64,000 bases of DNA from Brevibacterium daeguense (GCF_021729135.1 NZ_JAJTWW010000021.1:34435-98434), one strand, 5' to 3'; counted from the first letter of the stretch, positions 35,764 to 44,566 are shown. Numbers and translations are program-made. The notes: generated by a model not told the origin, from the letters alone.

Positions 35764-36201
35764 TCAACCGTCGGCAGAGCCGCCCTGCTTACGCCGTGAG
35801 CGCATGGCGGGCTTTTTCGTCACGGTGTCATCCGCTGCAAGCTCGTCATAGCGCGGCGAATCCATCGGCACCAGGGCGACCCGCCCGTTGCGGTCGGAGT
35901 GAATCCCGAAACCATGGGTCTTGGGAAGCGGAGAGGCGCGCAGGCACGCCTGGCCCTTCGAGAAGAACTGCTGCCGGGCAGCTTCGCGTTCGGGTTCAGC
36001 GATCCCTGCGCGATCGGCCCATACGGTGAAGATCACGTCGTCAGAGGTCAGCTGATACGGGTGCTCCGAGATGAGGGCGAACTGCTGGGCGGCCACTGAC
36101 GGCCCTCCGGCTCCGGTCTTGGGCACGCGAGCAGTGGCGGCGGTCGAATCCGGTGCAACGGTGATCAGCGTGCTGAAGTAATTGGTCGTGTGCTGCGCCA
36201 T
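35764..36201 (-). CDS. DUF6157-family protein
   Basis: A 145-residue protein starting MAQHTTNYFSTLITVAPDST, with HPYQLTSDDVIF in the middle and a SPLPKTHGFGIHSD motif: the pattern of the DUF6157 family of short cytosolic proteins. The tail is Lys/Arg-rich. No function is known. An AGGTGATCC lies about 10 bases before the ATG. It follows the SDR gene on the same strand after 50 nt. Confidence 0.8.
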   Translation of the reverse strand: MAQHTTNYFSTLITVAPDSTAATARVPKTGAGGPSVAAQQFALISEHPYQLTSDDVIFTVWADRAGIAEPEREAARQQFFSKGQACLRASPLPKTHGFGIHSDRNGRVALVPMDSPRYDELAADDTVTKKPAMRSRRKQGGSADG

Positions 36202-36251
36202 GCTGTCAGGATCACCTCTCCGCGCCGCGCCGTCAACAGTCCAGGAACGGA

Positions 36252-37157
36252 TCACGGCGAGGGCATGCCGCCGTTGACGTTCAGTGTCTCGCCGATGACG
36301 TAGCTGGACTCCGGCGAGGTGAGGAACACGTACGCAGGAGCCAGTTCGGTGGGCTGACCGGCGCGGCCCAGCGGCGTGTTCTTGCCGAACTCCGGCAGCT
36401 TCTCCTTCGGCTGTCCGTCCGACACCTGGAGCGGAGTCCAGATCGGTCCGGGGGCGACAGCGTTCACGCGGATGCCCTGCGGTGCGAGCATCTGTGCGAG
36501 CCCCTTGGAGAAGTTGTTGATCGCGGCCTTGGTGGACGCGTAGTCCAGCAGTGTGGTCGAGGGCATGTACGCCTGGATCGACGTCGAATTCACGATGGTG
36601 GACCCGGCCGGCATGTGCTTGAGCGCGGCCCGCGAGATTCGGTAGATCGCGTGGATGTTGGTGTCGAACGTCGCTACCCACTGCTCATCGGGCAGGTCCG
36701 CGATGTCCTCGACCGCGATCTGCCGGCCGGCGTTGTTGACGAGCGCGTCCAGCCCGCCCAGCGCCTCCGCTGCGCTGTCGACGAGCTCGGTGCAGAATGC
36801 GGGTTCGGAGATGTCGCCGGGGAACAGGAAGGCGCGCTGCCCGGAGTCCTCGATGCAGGACTTGATCTCCTGTGCATCCTCTTCCTCGACCGGCAGGTAG
36901 GAGAGCGCGACGTCAGCACCCTCGCGCGCGAAGGCGATCGCCACGGCAGCGCCGATCCCCGAGTCCGCTCCGGTGATGAGGGCTCTGCGGCCTTTGAGCC
37001 GGCCGGTGCCGCGGTACGAATGCTGCCCGCGGTCGGTCTGCGGGGTGAGCTCCTGGTCGAGCCCGGGCTCGGGCTGATCCTGCTTGGGCGGAGTGATCTC
37101 CGGGAATCGTGTCACCGGATTCTGGAACGTCAGCTGGTCGGTCGAATCTTCAGCCAT
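36252..37157 (-). CDS. Short-chain dehydrogenase/reductase, general-stress type
   Basis: A 301-residue SDR like YhdF/YdaD. The long N-terminus (FPEITPPKQDQPEPGLD) is typical of this subgroup. NADP site GADSGIGAAVAIAF at about residue 64, NNAGRQ, catalytic Ser in NSTSIQAY, YASTK with Tyr and Lys. It likely reduces a carbonyl or aldehyde during stress; the substrate is unknown. AAGGAG lies 8 bases before the ATG. It follows the small membrane protein gene after 77 nt. Confidence 0.92.
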   Translation of the reverse strand: MAEDSTDQLTFQNPVTRFPEITPPKQDQPEPGLDQELTPQTDRGQHSYRGTGRLKGRRALITGADSGIGAAVAIAFAREGADVALSYLPVEEEDAQEIKSCIEDSGQRAFLFPGDISEPAFCTELVDSAAEALGGLDALVNNAGRQIAVEDIADLPDEQWVATFDTNIHAIYRISRAALKHMPAGSTIVNSTSIQAYMPSTTLLDYASTKAAINNFSKGLAQMLAPQGIRVNAVAPGPIWTPLQVSDGQPKEKLPEFGKNTPLGRAGQPTELAPAYVFLTSPESSYVIGETLNVNGGMPSP

Positions 37158-37234
37158 GGAACAGCTCCTTCAGTCGGAAAGTGCAGGGGTGCCGTGGGGC
37201 AAGCGCGCGCTCGGTGACGCCGCCGCGGAGGGGG

Positions 37235-37519
37235 TCAGGCGAACAGGCCGACGGCGTAGGCGACGAACACGAAGGCGACGATGACGACGAGTACGATCAG
37301 CGCGATGATGCCGCCCTTCGACTTCGGCGGCTTGCGCGCCGGCGGATGGGCCGGCGAGGCGGTCGCCTGGTTCGATTCGGGAGGGGTGCTGCCCGGTCGG
37401 ACTCCGCCGCCGGCATCGAGGTCGGCGTCCCCGCTCGCGTTCGGATCGAGGTTGGGGTTCCCGGTGCCGTTTTCGGCGGTGGTCGGGTCGAAGTCCTTGT
37501 CGCGGTCGTTCGTACTCAC
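37235..37519 (-). CDS. Small membrane protein with acidic N-terminus
   Basis: A 94-residue protein. Residues 1-65 are Asp/Asn/Gly/Pro-rich and probably unstructured; 70-92 form one hydrophobic helix (IIALIVLVVIVAFVFVAY) with a basic KPPKSKGG in front, so the tail-anchored N-terminus is cytoplasmic. GTG start with AAAGGA 11 bases upstream. First gene of a short minus-strand run with the SDR gene. No family recognised. Confidence 0.65.
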   Translation of the reverse strand: MSTNDRDKDFDPTTAENGTGNPNLDPNASGDADLDAGGGVRPGSTPPESNQATASPAHPPARKPPKSKGGIIALIVLVVIVAFVFVAYAVGLFA

Positions 37520-37589
37520 GAAAGCTCACGTCCTTTGCCTGGCTTCACCGTGTGCCCCGGAGCGGGGCGCGGTGCGTGCGGTCTTCTCC

Positions 37590-37618
37590 AGCCTAGCGAT
37601 GCCACCGGCGGCTGACAA
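37590..37618 (-). promoter_or_regulatory. Sigma-70-like promoter
   Basis: On the minus strand TTGTCA (37618-37613), 17 bases, then TAGGCT (37595-37590). It reads toward the small membrane protein gene starting at 37519. Confidence 0.55.
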
Positions 37619-37629
37619 CGAAATGACGG

Positions 37630-37666
37630 CAAGGAGTCTTGGTTCATTCGGGAGCAAGGAACCTTG
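37630..37666. promoter_or_regulatory. Two palindromes of the CAAGGnnCCTTG type
   Basis: CAAGGAGTCTTG at 37630-37641 (one mismatch) and CAAGGAACCTTG at 37655-37666, 25 bases apart. They sit just upstream of the -35 of the promoter at 37590-37618. The same core occurs at 42395. Confidence 0.5.
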
Positions 37667-37743
37667 TCATTCGCATGACACCGTCAGGACGAGAGGGCCG
37701 ACGGTGGGACGAGCATCCTCCTCTCGCGCATCCGGGCGTGGTC

Positions 37744-39552
37744 CTACTGGTGCTCCTCCTCGATCCGGGCGTAGACGCTGAGCAGCTCGCGAGCGTGAGC
37801 GCCCGCGTCGCCTTCGGCCTCGAGCCCCGCGCGCATCGCGTCGAGCTTCGCTCGGCCGTGCGGGAACGGCGGCAGCAGGGGAACGTCCCGGTCCGTGAGC
37901 GCCTCGATGACCACCGGCTTGCCGGCGCCGAAGGCCCGATCGAGCACCTCGGGAGCGGTCGCCGGATCGGAGACCCGCAGCCCGGTGAGCCCGAGGAGTT
38001 CCGCATACCCGGCGAAATCGAACCGCGGGATGTCCTGGGAGTCCGCGTAGCGCGGCTGAGCCTGCATCTCGCGCTGCTCCCAGCTCACCTCGGCGAGGTC
38101 GCGATTGTGGAGCACGAGCACGATGAACCTCGGGTCCTGCCAGCGCGGCCACCGGTCGGCGACAGTGATGAGCTCATTGATCCCCAGCATCTGCATCGCC
38201 CCGTCTCCGGCCAGCACCACCACCGGCCGTTCGGGTGCCGACTCCTTGGCGCTGAGACCGTACGGGATGCCGCAGCCCATGCTCGCCAGCGTGCTCGACA
38301 GGTGCGCCGGCACCGAGGTCGGCAGGTTCATCTGCCGGACGTAGTGGTACACCGAGCTGCCCACGTCGACGGCGAGCTGCGCATCGGCCGGGATGCGTTC
38401 GGCGAACCGTCGGACCACGAGCTCCGGATTGAGCGGATCGGCCGGCACCTCCGCCCGCAGCCGCGAGATCTCGTGCCAGTTCGTGATCCGGCGCTCCACC
38501 TCGGTCCGCCAAGCAGTCTGGCCGCGGGGCTGGACGCGCTCCAGCAGAGCGGTGATGCTCGCGGCGCTGTCGCCCGCCAATCCCACCTCCACCGGATACC
38601 GGTTGCCCAGCATGGCCGGATCGACGTCGATCTGCACTGCCCGCGCCTGACCCGGCGGCGGGTAGAACTCGGTCCACGGATCGTTCGACCCGATGATCAG
38701 CAGGGTGTCGCACTCCTGCAGCACCTGGTTGGCTGCCGTGGTTCCCAGGTGACCCATGGTCCCCGCTGCGAGCGGGTGGGATTCGTCGACGTAGGGCTTG
38801 CCGAGCAGGCTGGTGGTGATGCCGGCGCCGAGGCGTTCCGCAAGTGCGCTGACCTCCTCCTGTGCGCTCTTCACGCCTCGGCCGGACAGGATCGCGATCT
38901 TCTCGCCCGCTTCGATCAGCTCGGCTGCGGCCGCCAGGTCCTCGTCCCGTGGCAGCGTCAGCCCGGTGGTCCAGCGGGGACTGGTGACGACCTCGCCGTG
39001 GGCCTGGCCGAGTTCGGGCGCGGGTGCCTGCTGGACGTCGTGCGGCAGGATGATGACCGCCGGCTGGGCGTTGGCCAGCGCGGAGCGGAATGCCCGGTCG
39101 AGCACCATCGGCAGCTGGTCCGGGGAGGCCACCAGCTGCACGAAGGGCGAGGCGACGTCGTGGAACAGATTCTGCAGGTCGATCTCCTGCTGGTAGTCGG
39201 ATCCGAGCACGCTGGTGTGCTGCTGGGCGACGAGCGCGACGACGGGAGCGCTGTCGAGCTTCGCGTCGTAGAGGCCGTTGAGGAGGTGGACTGCGCCGGG
39301 TCCCTGGGTCGAGGTGACGACGCCGACGCCCCCGGTGTACTTCGCCTCGCCGACGGCCATGAAGGCGGCGCTCTCCTCGTGCTTGGCCTGGATGAACGCC
39401 GGGGCATCCGCGGAAGCGCCCTGCGCTCGGCGGAGAGCGCCGAGCAGCGGATTGTTGCCGTCCCCTGGATAGCCGTAGAGCCGCTTCACTCCCCAGACGG
39501 TGAGCCGCTCGATGATGAGGTCTGCGCTCTGCTTCTGGTTGCTGTCCGACAT
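37744..39552 (-). CDS. Thiamine-diphosphate enzyme, pyruvate oxidase/dehydrogenase-like
   Basis: A 602-residue enzyme of the pyruvate oxidase/PoxB/acetolactate synthase group. The N-terminal VKRLYGYPGDGNNPLLGAL and HEESAAF with the catalytic Glu, and the C-terminal GDGAMQML diphosphate motif are clear. The family decarboxylates pyruvate to acetate (quinone) or acetyl phosphate. The sequence alone does not choose. The ATG at 39552 has GAGGA upstream; it follows the FAD-Rieske gene by 11 bases and so is in one operon with it. Confidence 0.88.
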   Translation of the reverse strand: MSDSNQKQSADLIIERLTVWGVKRLYGYPGDGNNPLLGALRRAQGASADAPAFIQAKHEESAAFMAVGEAKYTGGVGVVTSTQGPGAVHLLNGLYDAKLDSAPVVALVAQQHTSVLGSDYQQEIDLQNLFHDVASPFVQLVASPDQLPMVLDRAFRSALANAQPAVIILPHDVQQAPAPELGQAHGEVVTSPRWTTGLTLPRDEDLAAAAELIEAGEKIAILSGRGVKSAQEEVSALAERLGAGITTSLLGKPYVDESHPLAAGTMGHLGTTAANQVLQECDTLLIIGSNDPWTEFYPPPGQARAVQIDVDPAMLGNRYPVEVGLAGDSAASITALLERVQPRGQTAWRTEVERRITNWHEISRLRAEVPADPLNPELVVRRFAERIPADAQLAVDVGSSVYHYVRQMNLPTSVPAHLSSTLASMGCGIPYGLSAKESAPERPVVVLAGDGAMQMLGINELITVADRWPRWQDPRFIVLVLHNRDLAEVSWEQREMQAQPRYADSQDIPRFDFAGYAELLGLTGLRVSDPATAPEVLDRAFGAGKPVVIEALTDRDVPLLPPFPHGRAKLDAMRAGLEAEGDAGAHARELLSVYARIEEEHQ

Positions 39553-39563
39553 GAGGTCATTCC

Positions 39564-41153
39564 TCAGAGACGCGTGAGGTCCGAGGTCGCGGGTCCCTCG
39601 AGCAGGGTGCCGTCGGCGTCGAACCGGGAGCCGTGGAGCGGGCAGTCCCACGACTCCTCGGAGTCGTTCCACGCCAGGATGCCGCCCAGGTGCGGACAGA
39701 CGAGGCTGACGCGGCAGACCCGCCCGTCGACGATCGCCTCTCCCGCGGGGGTGGCGCCGTCCCTGCCGGTTTCGGCGGTTCCGCCCTCCATCACGGTCGC
39801 ACTCGCGTCGGCTGCCGCCGGTCCCTCGGGAACCGCGGTGACGCCCTCGTCGGAGACGGAATCGGCCGCGGGACCCGGCTTCGACTCGCCTTCCGGGCCG
39901 GACTTCGCATCGAGGCTTCCGGATCCGGCGCGGAGCAGGTTGCCGACGATCGGCCCCGGTGCATCGATGTTCGACTTGACCGCGTTCTTCGCGGTGCCCA
40001 GGAGACTCGGATCGCCGAAGGTCACGGATTCCGGACGGCCGAGCACTCGGTCGGCGACCTGGCGGGCGGCGGCGGGAGCCGCGGCGAGGCCCCACTTGCT
40101 GTATCCGCCGGCGAAGTGGATGCGATCGGCGCCCCAGCCCAGGGTCGTCACCATCGGCACCATGCCCACCGGGTGGAAGTCCTGCGCGGACCAGGCGTGG
40201 GTGGTCCGCGCGCCGGGGAAGTGCACCCCGGTCCAGTGCTCGATGTCCTGCAGCTGCGCCCGGGTGCTGCGTGACTGGCCGGTCCGGTGGCCATTGCCGC
40301 CCACGAGGAGGCGGCGACGGCCGCCGACCACCGCGGTGCGCAGGGATCGTGACGGTGTCTCGACGGAGATGAGCATGCCCTCGGGCATCGTTCCGTCGAA
40401 GTCGAACGAGCACAGGTAGGAGCGCTGCGGCGTCAGCTTCGAGCTCAGCGGACCCTTCTCCAGGATCGGAGTGGCCGTGGCCAGGACGACCTGGTCGGCG
40501 CTGAGCTGCCCGGCCGATGTCTCGATCGAGATCCGATCGCGTGCCTTCGTCGGCTGCAAGCCGGTCACCCGGCAGTGGTCGACGACGATCCCGCCGGCGG
40601 CGGTGAGTGCTGCCGTCAGTGCGCGGAGCAGGTCGGTCGGATCCATCTGCAGCTGGTTCGGAAGCTCCACCGCGGCGTAGGTGGGGAAGGGAACGTCGAG
40701 TGCATCGTGCAGGCGGGTGGGCAGCCCGAGCTCCTGGGCCAGCCGGTGCTCGTCCTCGACGGTGCCGACTCCCGATTCCGCGGCGGCGAAGGTGAACGCG
40801 CTCGGATGCTCCACCGGCACCCGGTGTGCATCGCAGAACTCGTCCAGCCATTCCAACCCGTACTCATTGGCTCTGAGGTACTCACCGGCGAGGTCAGCAT
40901 TGTGGGTTTTCGCAATCTGGCTGAGTCGATTGCTCTGGAGCAGCGACGCCTTCGCGGTGGTGGCACCGCTGGCGCCGGCTCCCACCGTCCGCGACTCGAG
41001 GACGGCGACCCTGCCGCCGGTCTCCGCCAGCATCAGCCCGGCGACCAGCCCCGTGAGCCCGGCGCCGACGACGACTGCGTCCAGGTGCTCGCCGGCCGGC
41101 AGCGCGGACGTCGGGTAGGGGGTCTCGTGCTCTTTCCACAAGGGAGTTCTCAT
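39564..41153 (-). CDS. FAD-dependent oxidoreductase fused to a Rieske domain
   Basis: A 529-residue protein. Residues 1-400 are a DAO-type flavoprotein (AVVVGAGLTGLVAGLMLAE). A 70-residue Glu/Gly/Pro/Ala linker follows, then a Rieske [2Fe-2S] domain at the C-terminus with CPHLGG and CPLHGSRF. This arrangement is known in Bacillus YhfW-like proteins and lets electrons pass between flavin and iron-sulfur cluster. Start ATG overlaps the ADH stop (41150-41153). Middle gene of a three-gene operon. Confidence 0.9.
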   Translation of the reverse strand: MRTPLWKEHETPYPTSALPAGEHLDAVVVGAGLTGLVAGLMLAETGGRVAVLESRTVGAGASGATTAKASLLQSNRLSQIAKTHNADLAGEYLRANEYGLEWLDEFCDAHRVPVEHPSAFTFAAAESGVGTVEDEHRLAQELGLPTRLHDALDVPFPTYAAVELPNQLQMDPTDLLRALTAALTAAGGIVVDHCRVTGLQPTKARDRISIETSAGQLSADQVVLATATPILEKGPLSSKLTPQRSYLCSFDFDGTMPEGMLISVETPSRSLRTAVVGGRRRLLVGGNGHRTGQSRSTRAQLQDIEHWTGVHFPGARTTHAWSAQDFHPVGMVPMVTTLGWGADRIHFAGGYSKWGLAAAPAAARQVADRVLGRPESVTFGDPSLLGTAKNAVKSNIDAPGPIVGNLLRAGSGSLDAKSGPEGESKPGPAADSVSDEGVTAVPEGPAAADASATVMEGGTAETGRDGATPAGEAIVDGRVCRVSLVCPHLGGILAWNDSEESWDCPLHGSRFDADGTLLEGPATSDLTRL

Positions 41154-42328
41154 GATTGCGGCTCCAATACGACTTTGATGCAGCCATCGGTCTTCTTCTG
41201 GAACATCTCGTATGCCTGCGGGGCGGCGTTGAGCGGGACGCGGTGAGTGACCAGGTCCTCGGTGCCGAGGGGGTCGCCCGGATCCTCGACCAGCGGCATC
41301 AGCTCATCGATCCAGGGCTTGACGTTGCACTGCCCCATGCGCAGCTGGATCTGCTTGTCGAAGAGGGTGAGCATCGGCATCGGGTCGGCCTGGCCGCCGT
41401 AGATGCCGCTGAGGGACACGGTCCCGCCGCGTCGGACGAGGTCGATCGAGGAGTGGAGGGCCGCGAGCCGGTCCAATCCGCCGGTCTCCATCATCTTCCG
41501 GCCGAGCGCGTCCGGCAGCAGACTCACGGCCTGGTGGGCGAACTTGCCGATCGGCGAACCGTGGGCCTCCATCCCGACTGCGTCGATCACAGCATCCGGC
41601 CCGCGCCCTCCCGTCTCCTCGCGGATCGCCTCGTTGACGTCCTTGTCGAGGTCGTAGACCCGAACTCCGTGGCGGGCCGCCATCTCCCGGCGCTCCTGAA
41701 CCGGCTCGATCGCGAAGACCTCGGCGCCCAGGTGCACGCCGATCCGCGCCGCGAACTGCCCGACGGGACCGAGTCCGAAGACTGCCAGGGTGTCGCCCTC
41801 GCCGACGTCCGCGTACCGCACGGCCTGCCAGGCTGTCGGGAGGATGTCGCTGAGGAAGAGATAGCGGTTGTCGGGCAGCTCGGATCCGACCCTGATCGGG
41901 TTGAAGTCCGCGTGCGGAACACGCAGGTACTGCGCCTGCCCGCCCGGGACCGAGCCGTACAGTCGGGAGTAGCCCAGCAGCGCGGCGCCGGAGTCGTACT
42001 CCCGCACCTGCGTGATCTCGCACTGCGTGGTCAGCCCGCGGGCGCACATCCAGCAGCTGCCGCACGAGATCGTGAACGGCACGACGACCCGGTCCCCGAC
42101 TGCGAGATTCGATGCGGGACCGGCCTCGACCACGCGGCCCATCGGCTCGTGCCCGATGATGTCGCCCTTGTCCATGAATGGCGCGAGGACTTCGTAGAGG
42201 TGAAGATCGGAACCGCAGATGGCTGTCGACGTCACCTCGATGATCGCGTCATTCGGCTTCTCCAGCACGGGATCGGGCACCGTCTCCACGCTCACGCTTC
42301 GCTTGCCTTGCCAGGTCAGTGCCCTCAC
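41150..42328 (-). CDS. Zinc-dependent alcohol dehydrogenase, FDH-like
   Basis: A 392-residue MDR enzyme of the glutathione-independent formaldehyde dehydrogenase type. Catalytic zinc ligands: CGSDLH and GHEPMG; the structural zinc Cys lobe is CGSCWMCARGLTTQC; the NAD fold is GLGPVGQFAARIG. It likely oxidises an alcohol or aldehyde-hydrate. GTG start with AGGAGGAG upstream. First gene of ADH-FAD/Rieske-TPP; a perfect 14-base palindrome lies 67-80 nt upstream. Confidence 0.9.
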   Translation of the reverse strand: MRALTWQGKRSVSVETVPDPVLEKPNDAIIEVTSTAICGSDLHLYEVLAPFMDKGDIIGHEPMGRVVEAGPASNLAVGDRVVVPFTISCGSCWMCARGLTTQCEITQVREYDSGAALLGYSRLYGSVPGGQAQYLRVPHADFNPIRVGSELPDNRYLFLSDILPTAWQAVRYADVGEGDTLAVFGLGPVGQFAARIGVHLGAEVFAIEPVQERREMAARHGVRVYDLDKDVNEAIREETGGRGPDAVIDAVGMEAHGSPIGKFAHQAVSLLPDALGRKMMETGGLDRLAALHSSIDLVRRGGTVSLSGIYGGQADPMPMLTLFDKQIQLRMGQCNVKPWIDELMPLVEDPGDPLGTEDLVTHRVPLNAAPQAYEMFQKKTDGCIKVVLEPQS

Positions 42329-42394
42329 AGCATCTCCTCCTGTCGCAGGTGGCGTTCAGTTCCTGCTCCATCTTTCCCGCCGAACGGAATCCGC

Positions 42395-42408
42395 ACAAGG
42401 GCCCTTGT
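42395..42408. promoter_or_regulatory. Perfect palindrome ACAAGGGCCCTTGT
   Basis: Fourteen self-complementary bases between the divergent ADH operon and the small membrane protein gene. Its core CAAGGnnCCTTG matches the sites at 37630-37666 at the other end of the operon. Confidence 0.55.
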
Positions 42409-42464
42409 TCTCACGGTGCGATCGGATGATGGATGTCACAATGAAGGCAGGAAGAGGGGTGTCG

Positions 42465-42848
42465 ATGGTCGGTCTGTCTCTGGCTGCGCTGTTCGGAGTC
42501 GTCTCGTGGCTGATCAGCGTGGTGCCGTGGACCGTGCTGGCAGTCCTGGCCTACCTCGCCAACGTCTCCGTGGGAACCGCCAGTGCCCGCGGCCGGCGGG
42601 TCGGACGAGCGTGGCACAGCCGACTCTTCATCGTGACCTGCGTGCTGACGGCGTTCGCTGCCGTGTTCTCCTTCCCCGGCGACTGGGGCCGAGGGCTGTG
42701 GCTGCTGGTGGCGCTCGTACCGCTCGCGCTGCTGCCGCACTTCGGAACCGGCGCAGCGCGGCGACCTCGCCGTCATGCGCTGCTCGCGCTCACGGCCGCG
42801 CCCTGCTACCTCGCCGCGCTGATCCTGTGGGCGGCAGATCTGGGATGA
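42465..42848 (+). CDS. Four-helix membrane protein, unknown function
   Basis: A 127-residue protein with about four hydrophobic helices (MVGLSLAALFGVVSWLI, VLAVLAYLANVSV, LFIVTCVLTAFAAVF, LWLLVALVPLALLPHF) and short Arg-rich loops. GAAGAGGGGT lies 5 bases before the ATG at 42465, which is preferred to an in-frame ATG at 42441. Its stop overlaps an ATG (42845) of the nitroreductase frame. No family recognised. Confidence 0.65.
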   Translation: MVGLSLAALFGVVSWLISVVPWTVLAVLAYLANVSVGTASARGRRVGRAWHSRLFIVTCVLTAFAAVFSFPGDWGRGLWLLVALVPLALLPHFGTGAARRPRRHALLALTAAPCYLAALILWAADLG

Positions 42849-42949
42849 TGAGCTCCTCCGCCCAGCGACGATCACCCAATGACGATCACTCCGCCCCCGA
42901 CCCCGCCGATGCCCCCGAGCCTCGCCGACGCCCCCGGACAAGGATGCAC

Positions 42950-43744
42950 ATGGAATTCCTCGACGTGCTCTTCAACCGCCGCACCACGAACGGCCCGTTC
43001 CTTGCGGATCCCGTGAGCGAGGAGCATCAGCAGCTCCTCATCAGGGCAGCCGCATCCGCGCCCTCCCAATTCAACAGCCAGCCCTGGCGCTTCCTCATCA
43101 TCGAGGACCGCTCGACGATCGACACGATCGCCCGGATCAGCGGCGAGTCGATGACCGCGGTGATCTCCGAGGGGTCGTTCTTCGAGCGGTACAAGCGGCA
43201 CTTCCGGTTCAGCGCCGAGGAGATGGCTGAGCACCGCTCCGGCATGTACTTCGACAAGATGCCGGCCGCTCTTCGTCCCTTCACCCGGACGGTCTTCACC
43301 TCAGTGGGTCTGAAGACGATGCGGATGCTGCGGGTCCCGCAGACCCTGGGGGAGGAGAACCGGAAGCTGGTGGCCGGCGCACCGCTGATCCTGGGCGTGA
43401 TGCTCGACCGCAGGGAGCGGTATGCGCACCCGCTCGCCGACTTCTACTGCCAGTTCAGCATGGGGGCGGCCATGGAGAACGTATGGCTGACCGCGGTGGA
43501 GCTCGGCATGGGAATCCAGTTCATCTCCTTCCCGATGGAGCTCCCCGAGCAGTGGCAGCGGCTCAGCGCCATGCTCGAGGTGCCCGACGACCTCGAGCTC
43601 ATGGCGCTGTACCGGCTCGGCTACGTGCCCGAGGCGTCGCAGCGGCCGGCCATCGACTGGTCCAGTCGCGAACGCAGACCGCCGTCCCGGTTCGTGTTCC
43701 GGGAGAGCTGCCGGACCCCGCAGGAAGGATGGGACGAGAGCTGA
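42950..43744 (+). CDS. Nitroreductase-family protein
   Basis: A 264-residue FMN-dependent oxidoreductase. The start MEFLDVLFNRRTTNGPF and SAPSQFNSQPWRFLII are family hallmarks for FMN contacts. ATG at 42950 follows ACAAGG by 6 bases. An alternative ATG at 42845 (ATGA overlap with the membrane protein stop) would add 35 polar residues. The middle, with YKRHFRFSAEEM and KTMRMLRVPQ, is longer than in minimal nitroreductases. Substrates may be nitroaromatics, quinones or other acceptors. Confidence 0.85.
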   Translation: MEFLDVLFNRRTTNGPFLADPVSEEHQQLLIRAAASAPSQFNSQPWRFLIIEDRSTIDTIARISGESMTAVISEGSFFERYKRHFRFSAEEMAEHRSGMYFDKMPAALRPFTRTVFTSVGLKTMRMLRVPQTLGEENRKLVAGAPLILGVMLDRRERYAHPLADFYCQFSMGAAMENVWLTAVELGMGIQFISFPMELPEQWQRLSAMLEVPDDLELMALYRLGYVPEASQRPAIDWSSRERRPPSRFVFRESCRTPQEGWDES

Positions 43745-43781
43745 GCTCCGTCCCGGCGACTCGTCCTCAGGAGGTCCCACT

Positions 43782-43878
43782 CAGTCCTGGCCCGCCCCGC
43801 GCGGCCGGCTCAGTCCTGGCTCGCCCCGCGCGGCCGGCTCAGTCCTGGCTCGCCCCGCGCGGCCGGCTCAGTCCTGGA
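43782..43878. repeat. 29-bp tandem repeat ending in the pncC stop codon
   Basis: Three full copies (43782, 43811, 43840) of a 29-base unit starting CAGTCCTGGC, then a partial copy that is the pncC 3' end. Copies 2 and 3 are identical. Each copy repeats the last codons and TGA of pncC (minus strand). There are no spacers, so this is not a CRISPR array. Confidence 0.9.
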
Positions 43879-44365
43879 CCGCCTCGCGCATCGCGTCGCG
43901 CAGCATCGGCAGGACGCGGTCCTGCGTCTTGGCGAGGACTTCCAGCGGGTCACCGGAGAAGTGGTGGAGCTCGGTGTGCATGATCCCGCGCACCAGCACT
44001 GCCAGCCAGGTGGTGCCGGGCTCGTTGCCCTCCTGCTTCTCGGGACCGCCGGACCCGGACGCCGCGATGACCGCGTCGGCATTCATCATCTCGGCGACGC
44101 CGGTGGCCATGGTCTTCACCGCCTCCTCGGAGATCACCGGCCCGCGGGGAACGCCGAGCGCGCTGTGCTTGACCTCGGTCTGATAGGCGACGACTCCGCC
44201 GGCGAACCAGTCCGAGGAGTGCTCCGCGGCCGAGAACTGCTGGGCGATCTTGCCGCCCGTCAGCGATTCCGCGACCGCCACGGTGAATCCGTGCTCATCG
44301 GCCAGCTTCGAGATCTCACCGGCCACTTCGGCCGCTTCGGACTCGTACTCTTCTGCGCTCGGCAT
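43868..44365 (-). CDS. pncC: Nicotinamide-nucleotide amidohydrolase (CinA C-terminal type)
   Basis: A 165-residue stand-alone CinA_C protein that deamidates NMN to NaMN, salvaging pyridine nucleotides. Signatures: VAESLTGGKIAQQF with the catalytic Ser/Lys, GVVAYQTEVKHSALG, and AASGSGGPE. A short Lys/Glu insertion (PEKQEGNEPGTTW) is present. The stop is part of the 29-bp repeat. Lies convergent to the nitroreductase gene. Confidence 0.92.
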   Translation of the reverse strand: MPSAEEYESEAAEVAGEISKLADEHGFTVAVAESLTGGKIAQQFSAAEHSSDWFAGGVVAYQTEVKHSALGVPRGPVISEEAVKTMATGVAEMMNADAVIAASGSGGPEKQEGNEPGTTWLAVLVRGIMHTELHHFSGDPLEVLAKTQDRVLPMLRDAMREAVQD

Positions 44366-44421
44366 CTCGCTCCTTGCCTGCTGTGTGAATAGGTCGTCGG
44401 AAGTGTCCCGTGAGAGAGATC

Positions 44422-44447
44422 GAGCCCGGCCCTGTCGGACCGGGCTC
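44422..44447 (-). terminator. Hairpin downstream of the epimerase fusion gene
   Basis: Eight-base arms GAGCCCGG/CCGGGCTC with a ten-base loop, about 120 nt after the fusion-gene stop and before pncC. Confidence 0.5.
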
Positions 44448-44488
44448 AGCGCCGCGCTGATGGCGCATGGCCTGCGCGGTGGCGCCGC

Positions 44489-44523
44489 CTGCCGCAGGTT
44501 CTGCCACAGATTGCCTGCGGCAG
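44489..44523 (-). terminator. Second hairpin after the epimerase fusion gene
   Basis: Ten-base arms CTGCCGCAGG/CCTGCGGCAG with a 15-base loop, 44-78 nt after the stop. With the hairpin at 44422 it may form a double terminator. Confidence 0.5.
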
Positions 44524-44566
44524 ATTCTGCTGCCGTGACGCTCTCCTCAGCGGGACGATCGGCGCA

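Noticed and set aside
37639..40419. 926-residue plus-strand open frame
   Set aside because: It is antisense to the TPP enzyme and FAD-Rieske genes, which have full family motifs; its residues are Arg/Gly/His-rich translation noise of high-GC DNA.
41156..42940. Long plus-strand frame that includes the nitroreductase
   Set aside because: Only the last part (from 42845 or 42950) is real; the earlier part is antisense to the zinc alcohol dehydrogenase gene.
43782..43878. 29-bp repeat considered as a CRISPR array
   Set aside because: The repeats are directly adjacent with no spacers and extend the end of pncC.
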